A stretch of 64,000 bases of DNA from Viridibacterium curvum (GCF_039544165.1 NZ_BAABLD010000008.1:558001-622000); one strand, 5' to 3'. Shown: positions 17,530 through 26,450, counted from the first letter of the stretch. Made by a program: numbers and translations. Notes: generated by a model not told the origin, from the letters alone.

Positions 17530-18311
17530 AGCCGACGCACACGCTGCGCGCGCGGCGCTTCGAGGCCGGTTCGGTGCGCGAGACGGAGGAATGCGTCGCT
17601 GACGAGGTGGCCGTAGCACTCATCTACAACGGCGTCTCGCATGCGGTGATGATGGCGAGCCCGCAGGACCTCGAAGACTTCGCGCTGGGCTTCTCGCTGA
17701 CCGAGGGCATCATCGACGCGGCGCACGAGTTGAGCGATATCGAGATCAGCGAAACCGCGCAGGGCATCTGTCTCGATCTTCAGATCACCGAGCGGCGCAT
17801 GCAGGCCCTGCGCGAGCGGCGCCGCGCGCTCACCGGACGGACTGGCTGTGGGCTGTGCGGCGCGGAGTCGCTGGATCAGGCGATACGGCCCATCGCACAG
17901 GTGTCGCGCAGCGTGACGCTGCGCGCGGCCGACATTCAACAGGGCTTTGCCGCCATGCAGGCGCAGCAGGCGCTCAACCACGCCACGGGCGCGGTGCATG
18001 CGGCGGCGCTGTGGCAGGACGGCGCGCTGCTGCTGCGCGAGGACATCGGCCGCCACAACGCGCTCGACAAGCTGGTCGGCGCCATGCAGCGTGGCGACTG
18101 GTCGCGCAGCGTGCTGCTGCTGACCTCGCGCGCTTCGTACGAGATGCTGCACAAGGCGGCGAGTGCCAACATCCCGCTGGTGGCCGCGATCTCGGCACCG
18201 TCGGCGAAGGCTGTCGCGCTGGCGCAGGATGCCGGCATCACGCTGATCGGCTTTGCGCGCGGCGCGGCGATGACGATTTATCACGCTGGCGCTGGGCAGG
18301 TGTCTGCCTGA
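17526..18311 (+). CDS. fdhD: Formate dehydrogenase accessory sulfurtransferase FdhD
   Basis: 261 residues. FdhD moves sulphur from the cysteine desulphurase IscS to the molybdenum cofactor of formate dehydrogenases. The active-site CxxC is present as GCGLCGAE at about residues 106-113. Conserved blocks include DLEDFALGFSLTEGII, HAAALW, LREDIGRHNALDKLVG and SRASYEMLHKAA, all as in the family, and the length is normal. Start overlaps the HTH gene by ATGA. It probably serves the upstream YdeP/FdhF-type enzyme. Confidence 0.96.
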   Translation: MKPTHTLRARRFEAGSVRETEECVADEVAVALIYNGVSHAVMMASPQDLEDFALGFSLTEGIIDAAHELSDIEISETAQGICLDLQITERRMQALRERRRALTGRTGCGLCGAESLDQAIRPIAQVSRSVTLRAADIQQGFAAMQAQQALNHATGAVHAAALWQDGALLLREDIGRHNALDKLVGAMQRGDWSRSVLLLTSRASYEMLHKAASANIPLVAAISAPSAKAVALAQDAGITLIGFARGAAMTIYHAGAGQVSA

Positions 18312-18376
18312 GTGCGGCGCTTCATCCCGGCGCGGTCTGTCGGGTCTTTCGATTGGCTTGCCTGGAGTGACGCCTG

Positions 18377-19546
18377 ATGTTCCGTATGCCTGTTTTGCTG
18401 TGCCTGTTCTGCGTCGGTGTCTTGCAAGCCAGCGCGCAGACGCCCGTTGCCGTGAGTGGCCAGAGCCTGCCGGGCATGGAGGCCCTTGATGAGGCCATGC
18501 AGTCCCTGATGCAGAACAACGGCTATCCCGGCGGCACGCTGGCGGTGGCCTTTCAGGGGCGGCTGGTGCTCAACAAGGCCTATGGTTTGGCGAAGTCGGG
18601 CGTGTTCAGCAAAACGCCGATGCAGGTCGATCAGCGCATGCGCATCGCGAGCATGTCCAAGCTGATCACGGCGGTGGCGGCGCTGAAGGCGGCCGAGCAG
18701 GGCAAGCTCGATCTCGATCAGCCCTTTGTGAAACTGCTTGGTTTCCCTGCCAACCCTGCCGAGTACGCCGACCCGCGCGTGCTGCAGATCACCGTGCGCC
18801 AACTCTTGCAGAACCATGCGGGCTGGACGATTGATCGTGCGAAAGACCCGATGTTCGAGCGCACGCCGGCCTGCCCGGGGAGCGCGGCCAGATGGCTTGC
18901 AAATGTGAAGCTCGATGCGGAACCGGGCCAGCTGTATTCCTACGGCAACATCAATTTCTGCCTCGCCCAGCAGGTGATCGAGAAGGCGACGGGGCAGAAG
19001 TATGTGGACTTCGTGAAGACCCACATCGCAGCGCCTGCCGGCATCAGGTCGTGGGAATTCGCCACGCTGCGCGGCAAGGATGATGAGCCGGAGTATGTGA
19101 GCGAGAACGGCAGCGCCTATTCAGGCATCGATTTCGAATCGCTGGGGGGTGCTGGCGCATGGACGAGCACGGCGGCCGACTACGTGCGCTTCCTCTCCGC
19201 GCTGCGCAACCATGGTGGCCGCAGCCTGCTCAGCGCCGCGAGTTTTGCGCAGCTCTACGGTCGCCCAGCGGCCGCCGCGTCTGCGGGCAACCCCGTGTAC
19301 TACGGGCTGGGCGTGCGTGCGCGCATGCTGGACGCCACGCGCGTGAACCTCTGGCACAGCGGCAGCCTGCCGGGCACCAGCAGCCTTGGCCTTTCGTACG
19401 CCTCGGGCTGGAACATCGTGGTGATCTTCAATTCGCGCGTTGCGGGGCCGGACCGCGATCAGGCCACAGGTGACACGGATCGCTTGCTCGGGCAGGCGGC
19501 GGGCAAGATCAGATTGCCGCCCGGCGAGATCGCGCCGCTGTGGTGA
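18377..19546 (+). CDS. Secreted class C beta-lactamase-like serine hydrolase
   Basis: 389 residues with a signal peptide (1-20, cleavage after ASA). The serine-hydrolase motifs are present: SMSK (SxxK, about residue 93), YGN (YxN) in YSYGNINFCLAQQ near 193, and HSG in LWHSGSLPGTS near 327 in place of KTG. This arrangement is shared by AmpC-like lactamases, DD-peptidases and esterases (EstB group); sequence alone does not decide among them. It is convergent with the pectate lyase gene. In this context an esterase acting on plant polymers is possible, but a cell-wall peptidase is equally so. Confidence 0.88.
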   Translation: MFRMPVLLCLFCVGVLQASAQTPVAVSGQSLPGMEALDEAMQSLMQNNGYPGGTLAVAFQGRLVLNKAYGLAKSGVFSKTPMQVDQRMRIASMSKLITAVAALKAAEQGKLDLDQPFVKLLGFPANPAEYADPRVLQITVRQLLQNHAGWTIDRAKDPMFERTPACPGSAARWLANVKLDAEPGQLYSYGNINFCLAQQVIEKATGQKYVDFVKTHIAAPAGIRSWEFATLRGKDDEPEYVSENGSAYSGIDFESLGGAGAWTSTAADYVRFLSALRNHGGRSLLSAASFAQLYGRPAAAASAGNPVYYGLGVRARMLDATRVNLWHSGSLPGTSSLGLSYASGWNIVVIFNSRVAGPDRDQATGDTDRLLGQAAGKIRLPPGEIAPLW

Positions 19547-19638
19547 GGTGTACCCGCGCGCTCAAAGCGTCGGTCGTGACGCTTTGACAGTGCAGCAATG
19601 AAAACCCCCAACCTGACGCGCGGCGTACCTGCCTTCCG

Positions 19639-19668
19639 CTCCCCTCCCCCGCTGGCGGGGGAGGGGAG
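19639..19668. terminator. Strong GC-rich hairpin between convergent genes
   Basis: A perfect 14-bp stem (19639-19652 with 19655-19668, two-base loop) of the CTCCCCTCCCCCGC family also seen at 9535-9560. It lies between the convergent hydrolase and pectate lyase genes and may end transcripts from both sides, although there is no T tract. Confidence 0.55.
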
Positions 19669-19699
19669 CTGGTGCGGCTTGTGCCGCGCAAGGTTCAGC

Positions 19700-21514
19700 T
19701 CAGAGCTTGCCGACGCCGGCGTTGGCCGGCACGGTGGTCGACAGGTTCGTCGTCGCATCCAGCGTGTAGGTATAGAAAGTCGAGGGCGTCGCTGTCGGCG
19801 CACCGCTGCTGGCGCCGGTGGCAAACCACGGCGTGCTGGTGGTGGTGACGTTGGTCACCGAGACGCCGCTGACATCCAGCGCGCTGCCATTGAGTACGTT
19901 GCCGGCATGGTAGGCGTAGGCCGAGCAGTACTCGCTGAACATGCCTGACAGCGCTGCGCAGCTGGTGACCTTGCTGCTGCTCGACGAGCCGCTGTAGACG
20001 TTGCTGGCCGAGGCGCCGGTGACGTCGGCGACGTTGTTCTCGACGTAGATCTTGCCGCCCTGCGCCGCCACCCAGCCCGCAGACCAGGGGTAGTCGGCTG
20101 CACTGGTGCTGTTGCTGAAGTAGTTGTTGTAGATGTGCACCATGCCGTAGCGCACGCGCGGCTGGCGCTGGCGCAGGTTCTTGAAATGGTTGTGGTTGAA
20201 GGTGATCTTCAGCGCGCCAGGGTTTTCGCCCGTGAGGCTCGCTGTGTCAGTGCCGCCGATGAGCAGGGACTTGTCGTGGTCGTGATAGTAGTTGTACGAC
20301 GAGGTCACGTAGTTGGCGTTCTTGGTGATGTCCGACAAGCCGTCGTGGTGCTGCACGTGGAATAGCAAGGCGTTGGACGAGCTGCCGTAGTCGACGCCGT
20401 TGAAGGTCTCGGTAAAGGGCGAGGGATACTGGCTGTCGAAGCGCGCGCCACTGCCGTCGCTGAACTCGTTGTGGTCGAGCCAGACGTGATCGGCATACAT
20501 GACGGAGACGTTGTCGTAGGCCGAATTCCAGCGCCCGGTGCTGGAGTCGGTCGGGTCCCACTGCGGGAAGAAGTCGAACGAGTCTTCGAAAGCGATGTTG
20601 CGGATGACAATGTTATCGACGCGCGCGCTGCTTGATGCGCCGATGGCCAGCGTGCCGTGGATGATCTTGGCCGTACTGCCGATGCCGAGGATGGAGGTGT
20701 TCGAGGGAATGCTCAGATACACGACCTTCTTCTGCAGGGCGGCGTAGCAGAGGCGCGCGTTTTCAGCCGTGCCGGTCGGCGTGGTGGTCGCCGAGTTGGA
20801 CGCCGAGGTGCCCCATACGCTGGGGCGATAGGCCGCGTAATAGGCCGTCCAGAAAGCGCTCTCGCTGGTGTAGGTGCCCGAGGTGTAGCTGACCCCTGAC
20901 GCCGCGCAGCCGCCCGAGTTGGTGTTCGCCACGTAATCGTCGGCAGTCAGCTCGGTCAGCGCCTTGTTCATGTTGAGGCTGATGGTGCCCGACACGTAGA
21001 TGAGCTTCTTGCTGCTGTCGAGGGTGCCGCTGAAGCTGCCATCTGCATTGATGGTGGCGGTGCCGCCATAGAGCGCCTGGATCAGTTCGTTGCGGTTGGT
21101 GACCGTGTAGGTCTTGCTGCTCGTTGCACCATGACCGCCTGTCGTGCCGGTGGTGCCAAGGTTGTTGGTGCCCACTGCGGCCCAGCCGGTGACCCCGAGC
21201 GAAGTGATCAGCGAGCTGGCCGCAGAGCTGGTTGCGCTGCTGGAGACCGAGGAGCTCGACGAGCTGGCGACGCTGCTGCTGGAACTGCTGGATGCCGCCA
21301 CCGAGGATGAAGAGGACACGGACGACGAAGTGGCGGACGACGCGGCCGAGCTGCTGCTGGAGGCAGTCGAGCTGGCAACCGATGAAGCCACGCTGCTGCT
21401 CGATGCTGCAGCTGTGGCTCCACTGCCGCCTCCACCGCCGCCACCTCCACCGCACCCCACCAACAAGGTGCCCGTAACCAGGGCAACAAGCCCTGCTTGC
21501 CAATGCTGCGTCAT
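19700..21514 (-). CDS. Pectate lyase lipoprotein, polysaccharide lyase family 1
   Basis: 604 residues. A lipoprotein signal (lipobox LLVGC, Cys near 21) is followed by a Gly run and a polyserine linker with Ala/Val breaks to about residue 103, then the lyase. Family 1 features: IPSNTSILGIGSTAKI, NIVIRNIAFED, VMYADHVWLDHNEFSDG, HHDGLSDIT, SYNYYHDHDKSLLIGG and the catalytic-region RQRQPRVRYGMVHIYNNYF. PL1 enzymes cleave polygalacturonate by Ca2+-dependent beta-elimination. It would sit on the outer membrane with the linker spanning outward. The linker style is common in Cellvibrio-like plant cell-wall degraders. Upstream it has a direct repeat and a motif shared with the other pectinase gene. 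Confidence 0.93.
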   Translation of the reverse strand: MTQHWQAGLVALVTGTLLVGCGGGGGGGGGSGATAAASSSSVASSVASSTASSSSSAASSATSSSVSSSSSVAASSSSSSSVASSSSSSVSSSATSSAASSLITSLGVTGWAAVGTNNLGTTGTTGGHGATSSKTYTVTNRNELIQALYGGTATINADGSFSGTLDSSKKLIYVSGTISLNMNKALTELTADDYVANTNSGGCAASGVSYTSGTYTSESAFWTAYYAAYRPSVWGTSASNSATTTPTGTAENARLCYAALQKKVVYLSIPSNTSILGIGSTAKIIHGTLAIGASSSARVDNIVIRNIAFEDSFDFFPQWDPTDSSTGRWNSAYDNVSVMYADHVWLDHNEFSDGSGARFDSQYPSPFTETFNGVDYGSSSNALLFHVQHHDGLSDITKNANYVTSSYNYYHDHDKSLLIGGTDTASLTGENPGALKITFNHNHFKNLRQRQPRVRYGMVHIYNNYFSNSTSAADYPWSAGWVAAQGGKIYVENNVADVTGASASNVYSGSSSSSKVTSCAALSGMFSEYCSAYAYHAGNVLNGSALDVSGVSVTNVTTTSTPWFATGASSGAPTATPSTFYTYTLDATTNLSTTVPANAGVGKL

Positions 21515-21602
21515 GTCTTCTCCGATTCTGCTTTTTGCGTGCGAGGCGGCGAGCCCCGGCAGAGTGTAGGTAAAAATCTGACTTCAGAATCTCATGAAAT
21601 GT

Positions 21603-21612
21603 AAAAATCGCC
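21603..21612 (-). promoter_or_regulatory. GGCGATTTTT motif upstream of pectate lyase
   Basis: On the coding strand of the lyase gene this decamer lies about 90 bp before the start codon. The same decamer in the same orientation precedes the pectate lyase-pectinesterase gene (26366-26375). It is a candidate shared operator; the AT-rich half makes chance sharing possible. Confidence 0.35.
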
Positions 21613-21654
21613 TAAAACATTACGAGCGGCGTGTTATCGGTCACACGCGGTGTA

Positions 21655-21674
21655 TCACACAACAATTCACACAA
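21655..21674 (-). promoter_or_regulatory. Two TTGTGTGA direct repeats
   Basis: TTGTGTGA occurs twice (21667-21674 and 21655-21662 on the minus strand), 12 bp apart and thus close to one helical turn, about 140 bp upstream of the pectate lyase start. Direct repeats on one face of the helix are a usual form of activator site. The regulator is unknown. Confidence 0.35.
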
Positions 21675-21899
21675 GTTTCCGGGCGCCGCCCGTAGTGCGG
21701 TGCAGAATTCCGGGCCGAAGTCATGTCGCCTGGCGGGCTGCCGTAAACAGTGTTTGAGCCCCGCATTGTCCGGCGCGGCCAGAACTCAGGAGAGAAACGC
21801 GATGCGGGCGAACCGCAACTACCCAGCAGGCAACCTCAGGTATTGCCGGCCGGCCGCCATGCAGCGGTCGCAATGCCCCATGGGCAGGATGGTCACGGC

Positions 21900-24281
21900 A
21901 TGAGCCTGCGCGCGCGCATCCTGTGGCTGGTGCTGGCGGCGAGCTTCCTGCCGCTGCTGACGGTGGTCTGGCTGCTGCTTGAGCAGCGCGCCGCCGCGCT
22001 TGATCAGGCGCACGCACAACTCGTGGCACGCGCCGACAGTATCGCCAAGGATCTCGACGACAAGGTAGCGGGCACAGCCCAGCTGCTCTTCGGCCTTGGC
22101 CGCGTGCCCATCCTCTCAAGTAACGACAAGGCCGCCTGCTCGGAATTCCTCGCCACCGTGCTGCAGGAACATCCGCAGTACACCGGCCTGCTGACTATTC
22201 GCCCCGACGGCATGCTTCACTGCGACTCGCTGCGCAGCGGGCGCAAGCTGGACCTCAACGACCGCGAGTACTTCAAGCGCGCCGTCATCGCACGCCGCCA
22301 CGTGGTGGAGCCCGTGTTCGGCCGCCTCACCGGCAAGGGCGTATTGCAGATCGCCTACCCGGTGCGTGACGACGGGGGCGACCTCAAGTTCGTGCTGCTG
22401 GCCTCGCTCAATCTCGAAGCCTACGGCCAGTCCGTCACGCCCAGCCTGCCCTACCCCAACATGGGGCTGCAGATCTGGGACGGTAAGGGCAACCTGATCC
22501 TGCGCGAGCCCGGTGGCTTCAACGGCCCCGATGCTCGCCCTCAATCGACGCCCGACCAAGACAAGCTGCTGTTATCCGGCAAGGCCGGTACCGTGAATAC
22601 GGTAGGCATGGGGCAAGACGCACGCATCTGGGCTACCGCCACACTGCCGCGCACCCGCGACACCGGGCTGCGCCTGGGGTTGAGCCTGCCGGAGGTGGAG
22701 CTCTATGCGCAGGTCGACAACCACTTCAGGCGCACCCTGTTGGGCATGTTGGCGATTTCGGCGGCGCTCTTCCTTGCTGCGGCGGCGCTGGCGGAGTTTG
22801 CCGTACGACGGCAGACGGCACGACTGATGACGGCCATCTCGCACCTCGACCAGGGCAGCTTCGACACCGAGATCGGCCCCGATTACCCGCGCGGCGAGCT
22901 TGGCAAGGTGATGAGCGCACTGGACCGCCTCGCCCGCTCCTTGCAGACACAGCACGCAGAGCTGTCGCGCACCCACGCGGCATTGGAACGGCAGGCCAAT
23001 TACGACAGCCTGACCGGTCTCGCCAACCGTAACCTGATGCACGACCGCCTCGATCAGGCCCTGATCTATGCCCACCGCGCGCATCGCATGGCCGCCGTGC
23101 TGATGCTGGACCTCGACCGCTTCAAGACCATCAACGACAGCCTGGGCCACAGCAAGGGCGACATGCTGCTGAAAGAGACAGCCAGACGCCTCGCGGAATG
23201 TGTGCGGCCCGGAGACACGGTCGCGCGCATGGGGGGTGATGAGTTCGTGATCGTGCTCAGCGACATGGCCAGCGTTGACGACGTGCAGCCCATCACCCGA
23301 AAGATCCTGCACGCCATGTCGCAACCGGTAACGGTCGAAGGCCACATCATCAACAGCAGCGTCAGCATCGGCGTCAGCGTCTATCCGCTCGACAGCGAGG
23401 CCGGTGAAACCTTGCTGCGCAACGCGGACATGGCCATGTACCAGGCCAAGGACATGGGTGGCAACACTGTCGAGCTGTTCACTTCGTCCATGACGCACAG
23501 CGCCCGCGCCCGCCTGCAGACCGAGGCCGGCCTGCGCAATGCCCTCGCCCACAGCGAATTCCTGCTGCACTACCAGCCCATCGTCGAGCTGAAGAGTGGC
23601 CGCGTGACCTCGGTCGAGGCTCTGCTGCGCTGGCAGCCGTCGCAAGGCAACCTCGTGCCTCCGGCACAGTTCATCCCGGTTGCGGAAGAGACCGGCCTCA
23701 TCGTACCGATCGGCGAGTGGGTGCTGCAGGAGGCCTGCCGTCAGGCCCGGCGCTGGCAGGACCAGGGTTACGACACGCTGCAGATCGCGGTGAACCTGTC
23801 GATCCGGCAGTTCGCCGACCCGAGTCTGGTCGCCACGGTGCGCGACGCCTTGCAGAGCAGCGGCTGCAATCCCGCCAGCCTGCAGCTCGAAATCACCGAG
23901 AGCATGGTGATGCAGGACGCGCAGGGGGCGCTCAACACCATGCACCAGCTCACCGAGCTGGGCGTGCAATTCTCCATCGATGATTTCGGCACCGGCTACT
24001 CCTCGCTGAGTTACCTCAAGCGCTTGCCGGTGCACAAACTGAAGATTGACCGCTCATTCATCGGCGAAATCGAGACCGACGAGAACGACCGCGCCATCGT
24101 CGATGCCATTCAGACCCTTGCGCGCAAACTCACGCTGCGCACCGTTGCGGAAGGTGTCGAAACCGACGCGCAGCTCGACATCCTGCGCGAGCTCGGATGC
24201 GACGCCTATCAGGGCTACCTGTTCTCACGCCCGGTTGCGGCGACGGACATTGCCCGACTGCTGAGCAACATGCCGGCTTGA
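21900..24281 (+). CDS. Membrane Cache-GGDEF-EAL cyclic-di-GMP protein
   Basis: 793 residues from the ATG at 21900 (the frame is open further upstream, but the N-terminal membrane helix begins here). Helices at about 7-27 and 278-300 frame a periplasmic Cache-type sensor domain (LTIRPDGMLHCDSL, LNDREYFKRAV). After a HAMP-like stretch comes a GGDEF domain with intact RMGGDEF near residue 443, then an EAL domain with EALLRW near 572, DDFGTGYSSLSYL and AEGVET. Both catalytic sets look complete, so it may both make and break c-di-GMP, or one domain may regulate the other. Divergent from the pectate lyase, so the shared region could link surface behaviour and pectin use. Confidence 0.93.
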   Translation: MSLRARILWLVLAASFLPLLTVVWLLLEQRAAALDQAHAQLVARADSIAKDLDDKVAGTAQLLFGLGRVPILSSNDKAACSEFLATVLQEHPQYTGLLTIRPDGMLHCDSLRSGRKLDLNDREYFKRAVIARRHVVEPVFGRLTGKGVLQIAYPVRDDGGDLKFVLLASLNLEAYGQSVTPSLPYPNMGLQIWDGKGNLILREPGGFNGPDARPQSTPDQDKLLLSGKAGTVNTVGMGQDARIWATATLPRTRDTGLRLGLSLPEVELYAQVDNHFRRTLLGMLAISAALFLAAAALAEFAVRRQTARLMTAISHLDQGSFDTEIGPDYPRGELGKVMSALDRLARSLQTQHAELSRTHAALERQANYDSLTGLANRNLMHDRLDQALIYAHRAHRMAAVLMLDLDRFKTINDSLGHSKGDMLLKETARRLAECVRPGDTVARMGGDEFVIVLSDMASVDDVQPITRKILHAMSQPVTVEGHIINSSVSIGVSVYPLDSEAGETLLRNADMAMYQAKDMGGNTVELFTSSMTHSARARLQTEAGLRNALAHSEFLLHYQPIVELKSGRVTSVEALLRWQPSQGNLVPPAQFIPVAEETGLIVPIGEWVLQEACRQARRWQDQGYDTLQIAVNLSIRQFADPSLVATVRDALQSSGCNPASLQLEITESMVMQDAQGALNTMHQLTELGVQFSIDDFGTGYSSLSYLKRLPVHKLKIDRSFIGEIETDENDRAIVDAIQTLARKLTLRTVAEGVETDAQLDILRELGCDAYQGYLFSRPVAATDIARLLSNMPA

Positions 24282-24333
24282 TGCCGGCCCTGCTCAGCAT
24301 GCGACGCTGACCGCAATCAACGTCGCACACCAC

Positions 24334-25278
24334 TCAGACGCCGGCGCCGTGCGCCTGCTGGTCGGCCCAGTAGCTCGAACGCACCATCGGACCGCAGGCT
24401 GCGTTCTTGAAGCCCATCTTCAGCGCTTCGGTCTCGAACATCTTGAAGACGTCAGGGTGCACGTAGCGCAGCACCGGCAGGTGGCCCTGCGAGGGTTGCA
24501 GGTACTGGCCGATGGTGAGCATGTCTACGTCGTGCGCGCGCATGTCGCGCATCACTTCGAGAATCTCTTCATCGGTCTCGCCCAGGCCGACCATGAGACC
24601 GCTCTTGGTCAGTACCTCGGGGTGGTTGGCCTTGAAGTTCTTGAGCAGCATCAGCGAGTGCGCGTAGTCGGAACCGGGTCGCGCGGCCTTGTAGAGACGC
24701 GGCACGGTTTCGAGGTTGTGGTTCATCACGTCAGGCGTCGCCTCGGCGAAGATCTTCAGCGCGATGTCCATGCGGCCACGGAAATCCGGCACCAGCACTT
24801 CGATGGTGGTGTTGGGCGAGGCGCGGCGGGTTTCGGTGATGCAGTCGACGAAGTGCTGGGCGCCGCCGTCGCGCAGGTCGTCGCGGTCAACCGAGGTGAT
24901 CACGACGTACTTGAGGCGCATGGCGGCGATTGTCTTGGCGAGATCGCGCGGCTCGTCCTGGTTGAGCGGATCGGGCTTGCCGTGACCCACGTCGCAGAAC
25001 GGGCAACGCCGCGTGCAGATGTCACCCATGATCATGAAGGTGGCCGTGCCCTTGCCGAAGCATTCGTGGATGTTGGGGCAGGACGCCTCTTCGCACACCG
25101 TGTGCAGCTTGTGCTCGCGCAAGGTGTCCTTGATCTCGTTGAAGCGCGCGGTCTCCTCACTGTTGCCGATCTTGATGCGGATCCAGTCCGGCTTGCGCAG
25201 CTTTTCGGCGGGCACGATCTTGATCGGGATACGCGCCGTCTTGAGTTCGCCGCGCTGCTTCTTCACGTTCTGTTCCAT
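24334..25278 (-). CDS. lipA: Lipoyl synthase
   Basis: 314 residues. A radical SAM enzyme that inserts two sulphurs into protein-bound octanoyl groups. The SAM cluster motif is CTRRCPFC and the auxiliary cluster Cys are in CEEASCPNIHEC; the C-terminal RSSYWADQQ holds the Ser ligand of the auxiliary cluster (SS in VRSSY). Length and blocks (DRDDLRDGGAQHF, SGLMVGLGETDEE, YLQPSQGHLPV) are normal. Last gene of ybeD-lipB-lipA, 51 bp after lipB. Confidence 0.97.
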   Translation of the reverse strand: MEQNVKKQRGELKTARIPIKIVPAEKLRKPDWIRIKIGNSEETARFNEIKDTLREHKLHTVCEEASCPNIHECFGKGTATFMIMGDICTRRCPFCDVGHGKPDPLNQDEPRDLAKTIAAMRLKYVVITSVDRDDLRDGGAQHFVDCITETRRASPNTTIEVLVPDFRGRMDIALKIFAEATPDVMNHNLETVPRLYKAARPGSDYAHSLMLLKNFKANHPEVLTKSGLMVGLGETDEEILEVMRDMRAHDVDMLTIGQYLQPSQGHLPVLRYVHPDVFKMFETEALKMGFKNAACGPMVRSSYWADQQAHGAGV

Positions 25279-25329
25279 GCTTCACTTTCCTGCCCCGGGG
25301 CTGGGGGCTTGTCAAAACTTCAGGCAGCC

Positions 25330-25980
25330 TCAGTTGGAAAATCCGGCTGCTTCGATTGTCAGGGGGAACCGCTCTTCCAGCAATTTTTCCAGTTGTGCGG
25401 CCAGCAGGCTGTGCGCCTCATCAACGCTCAGCGCAATGCCGAGATCAGCCAGCTGCGTGCAGGCCAGGCCTTCGTAACCGCAGGGATTGATGCGGCTGAA
25501 CGGCGCAAGATCCATGTCCACGTTCAAGGCCAGACCGTGATAACTGCAGCCGCGTGTGATCTTGATGCCCAGCGCGGCAATCTTGGCCTCTCCGACATAC
25601 ACGCCCGGCGCGCCCTCGCGCCGCTCGGCCGCAATGCCCAGTCCAGCCAGCATGTCGATGACGGCCTGTTCCATCAGATTGACCATCTGACGCACCATCA
25701 GCTTGCGGCGCGCGAGGTCGATCAGCAGGTAGATCACTGCCTGACCGGGGCCGTGATAGGTGATCTGGCCGCCGCGGTCGATCTTGACCAGCGGCACTTC
25801 ACTGGCCTCGAGCAGGTGTTCCGGTTTGCCGGCGAGGCCGAGTGTATAGACGGGGGGGTGCTGCAACAACCACAACTGGTCCGGGGTTTCCGGGCCGCGC
25901 ATGGCGGTCAAAGCTTTCATGTCGGCAAAAGTGGGCTCGTAGGGCACCAAGCCCAGCCGGTGGATCTCCAGCCGTGGCAT
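25330..25980 (-). CDS. lipB: Lipoyl(octanoyl) transferase
   Basis: 216 residues. It transfers octanoyl groups from acyl carrier protein to lipoate-dependent enzymes. Seen: the QHPPVYTLG block, RGGQITYHGPGQAVIYLLIDL, the GAPGVYVGEAKIAALGIKI stretch with the catalytic Lys, and the nucleophile Cys region NPCGYEGLACTQL (family: PCG and CTQL). One base separates it from the upstream ybeD stop (TGAcATG), so the two are coupled. A run of seven C in the coding strand (25852-25858) lies in the HPPV codons. Confidence 0.97.
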   Translation of the reverse strand: MPRLEIHRLGLVPYEPTFADMKALTAMRGPETPDQLWLLQHPPVYTLGLAGKPEHLLEASEVPLVKIDRGGQITYHGPGQAVIYLLIDLARRKLMVRQMVNLMEQAVIDMLAGLGIAAERREGAPGVYVGEAKIAALGIKITRGCSYHGLALNVDMDLAPFSRINPCGYEGLACTQLADLGIALSVDEAHSLLAAQLEKLLEERFPLTIEAAGFSN

Positions 25981-25981
25981 G

Positions 25982-26266
25982 TCAGAGGACGACTTTCACC
26001 ATCGGATGACCGGACAGCTCGGTGTAAAGGGCATCCAGCTGCGGTTTGGAGGTGGCGCGGATGGTGCAGGTCAGCGACAGGTACTTGCCTGTCGACGAGG
26101 GGCGCATCTCCATGCTGTTGCCGTCGAAGTCGGGCGCATGGCGCTGCACGACTTCGAGCACGGTCTGGGCGAAGCCGTCGACGCGTTCGCCCATGATCTT
26201 GAGCGGGAAGTCGCAGGGGAATTCGAGCAGGGTGTCGGGACGGGTCTGAGGCGTGTTCTGTGACAT
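25982..26266 (-). CDS. ybeD: DUF493 family protein YbeD
   Basis: 94 residues from the ATG at 26266. An ACT-like small fold: LEFPCDFPLKIMG at the start, VVQRHAPDF in the middle and the closing YTELSGHPMVKVVL are the family's conserved blocks. YbeD has no proven activity but sits next to lipB across proteobacteria. The layout ybeD-lipB-lipA here is the standard one. Confidence 0.93.
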   Translation of the reverse strand: MSQNTPQTRPDTLLEFPCDFPLKIMGERVDGFAQTVLEVVQRHAPDFDGNSMEMRPSSTGKYLSLTCTIRATSKPQLDALYTELSGHPMVKVVL

Positions 26267-26365
26267 GGCATGCGGCTGGCGACAAAAAGGGCTCAGCCGG
26301 AGGACTTCCGGGGTGGGCCCGGAATTGTCTCCCGACTCGTACATGGGTCACAAGTGAGACCGTCC

Positions 26366-26375
26366 GGCGATTTTT
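26366..26375 (+). promoter_or_regulatory. GGCGATTTTT motif upstream of pectate lyase-pectinesterase
   Basis: Same decamer and orientation as 21603-21612, about 143 bp before the start at 26518. Here it forms the left arm of an inverted repeat GCGATTTTT/AAAAATCGC (26367-26375 with 26387-26395), which favours a protein-binding site over chance. Confidence 0.4.
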
Positions 26376-26450
26376 CCAGTTCTGTAAAAAATCGCAGTGC
26401 AGCAAAATGTTTCCGGTCACTTGGCTCAGTACAATCGCGGCACCAAATGG

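Larger units (their letters stand above)
21515..21899. promoter_or_regulatory. 385-bp divergent intergenic region of pectate lyase and GGDEF/EAL genes
   Basis: The left two thirds (about 21565-21680) is AT-rich compared with the surroundings and should hold the lyase promoter; it contains the GGCGATTTTT motif (21603-21612, minus strand) and two TTGTGTGA direct repeats (21655-21674). The right part leads to the start at 21900. No RNA gene or further open frame could be supported. Confidence 0.5.

Noticed and set aside
18377..19546. Annotating the serine hydrolase as an antibiotic-resistance beta-lactamase
   Set aside because: The motif set (SMSK, YGN, HSG) is shared with esterases and DD-peptidases; the context gives no support for resistance.
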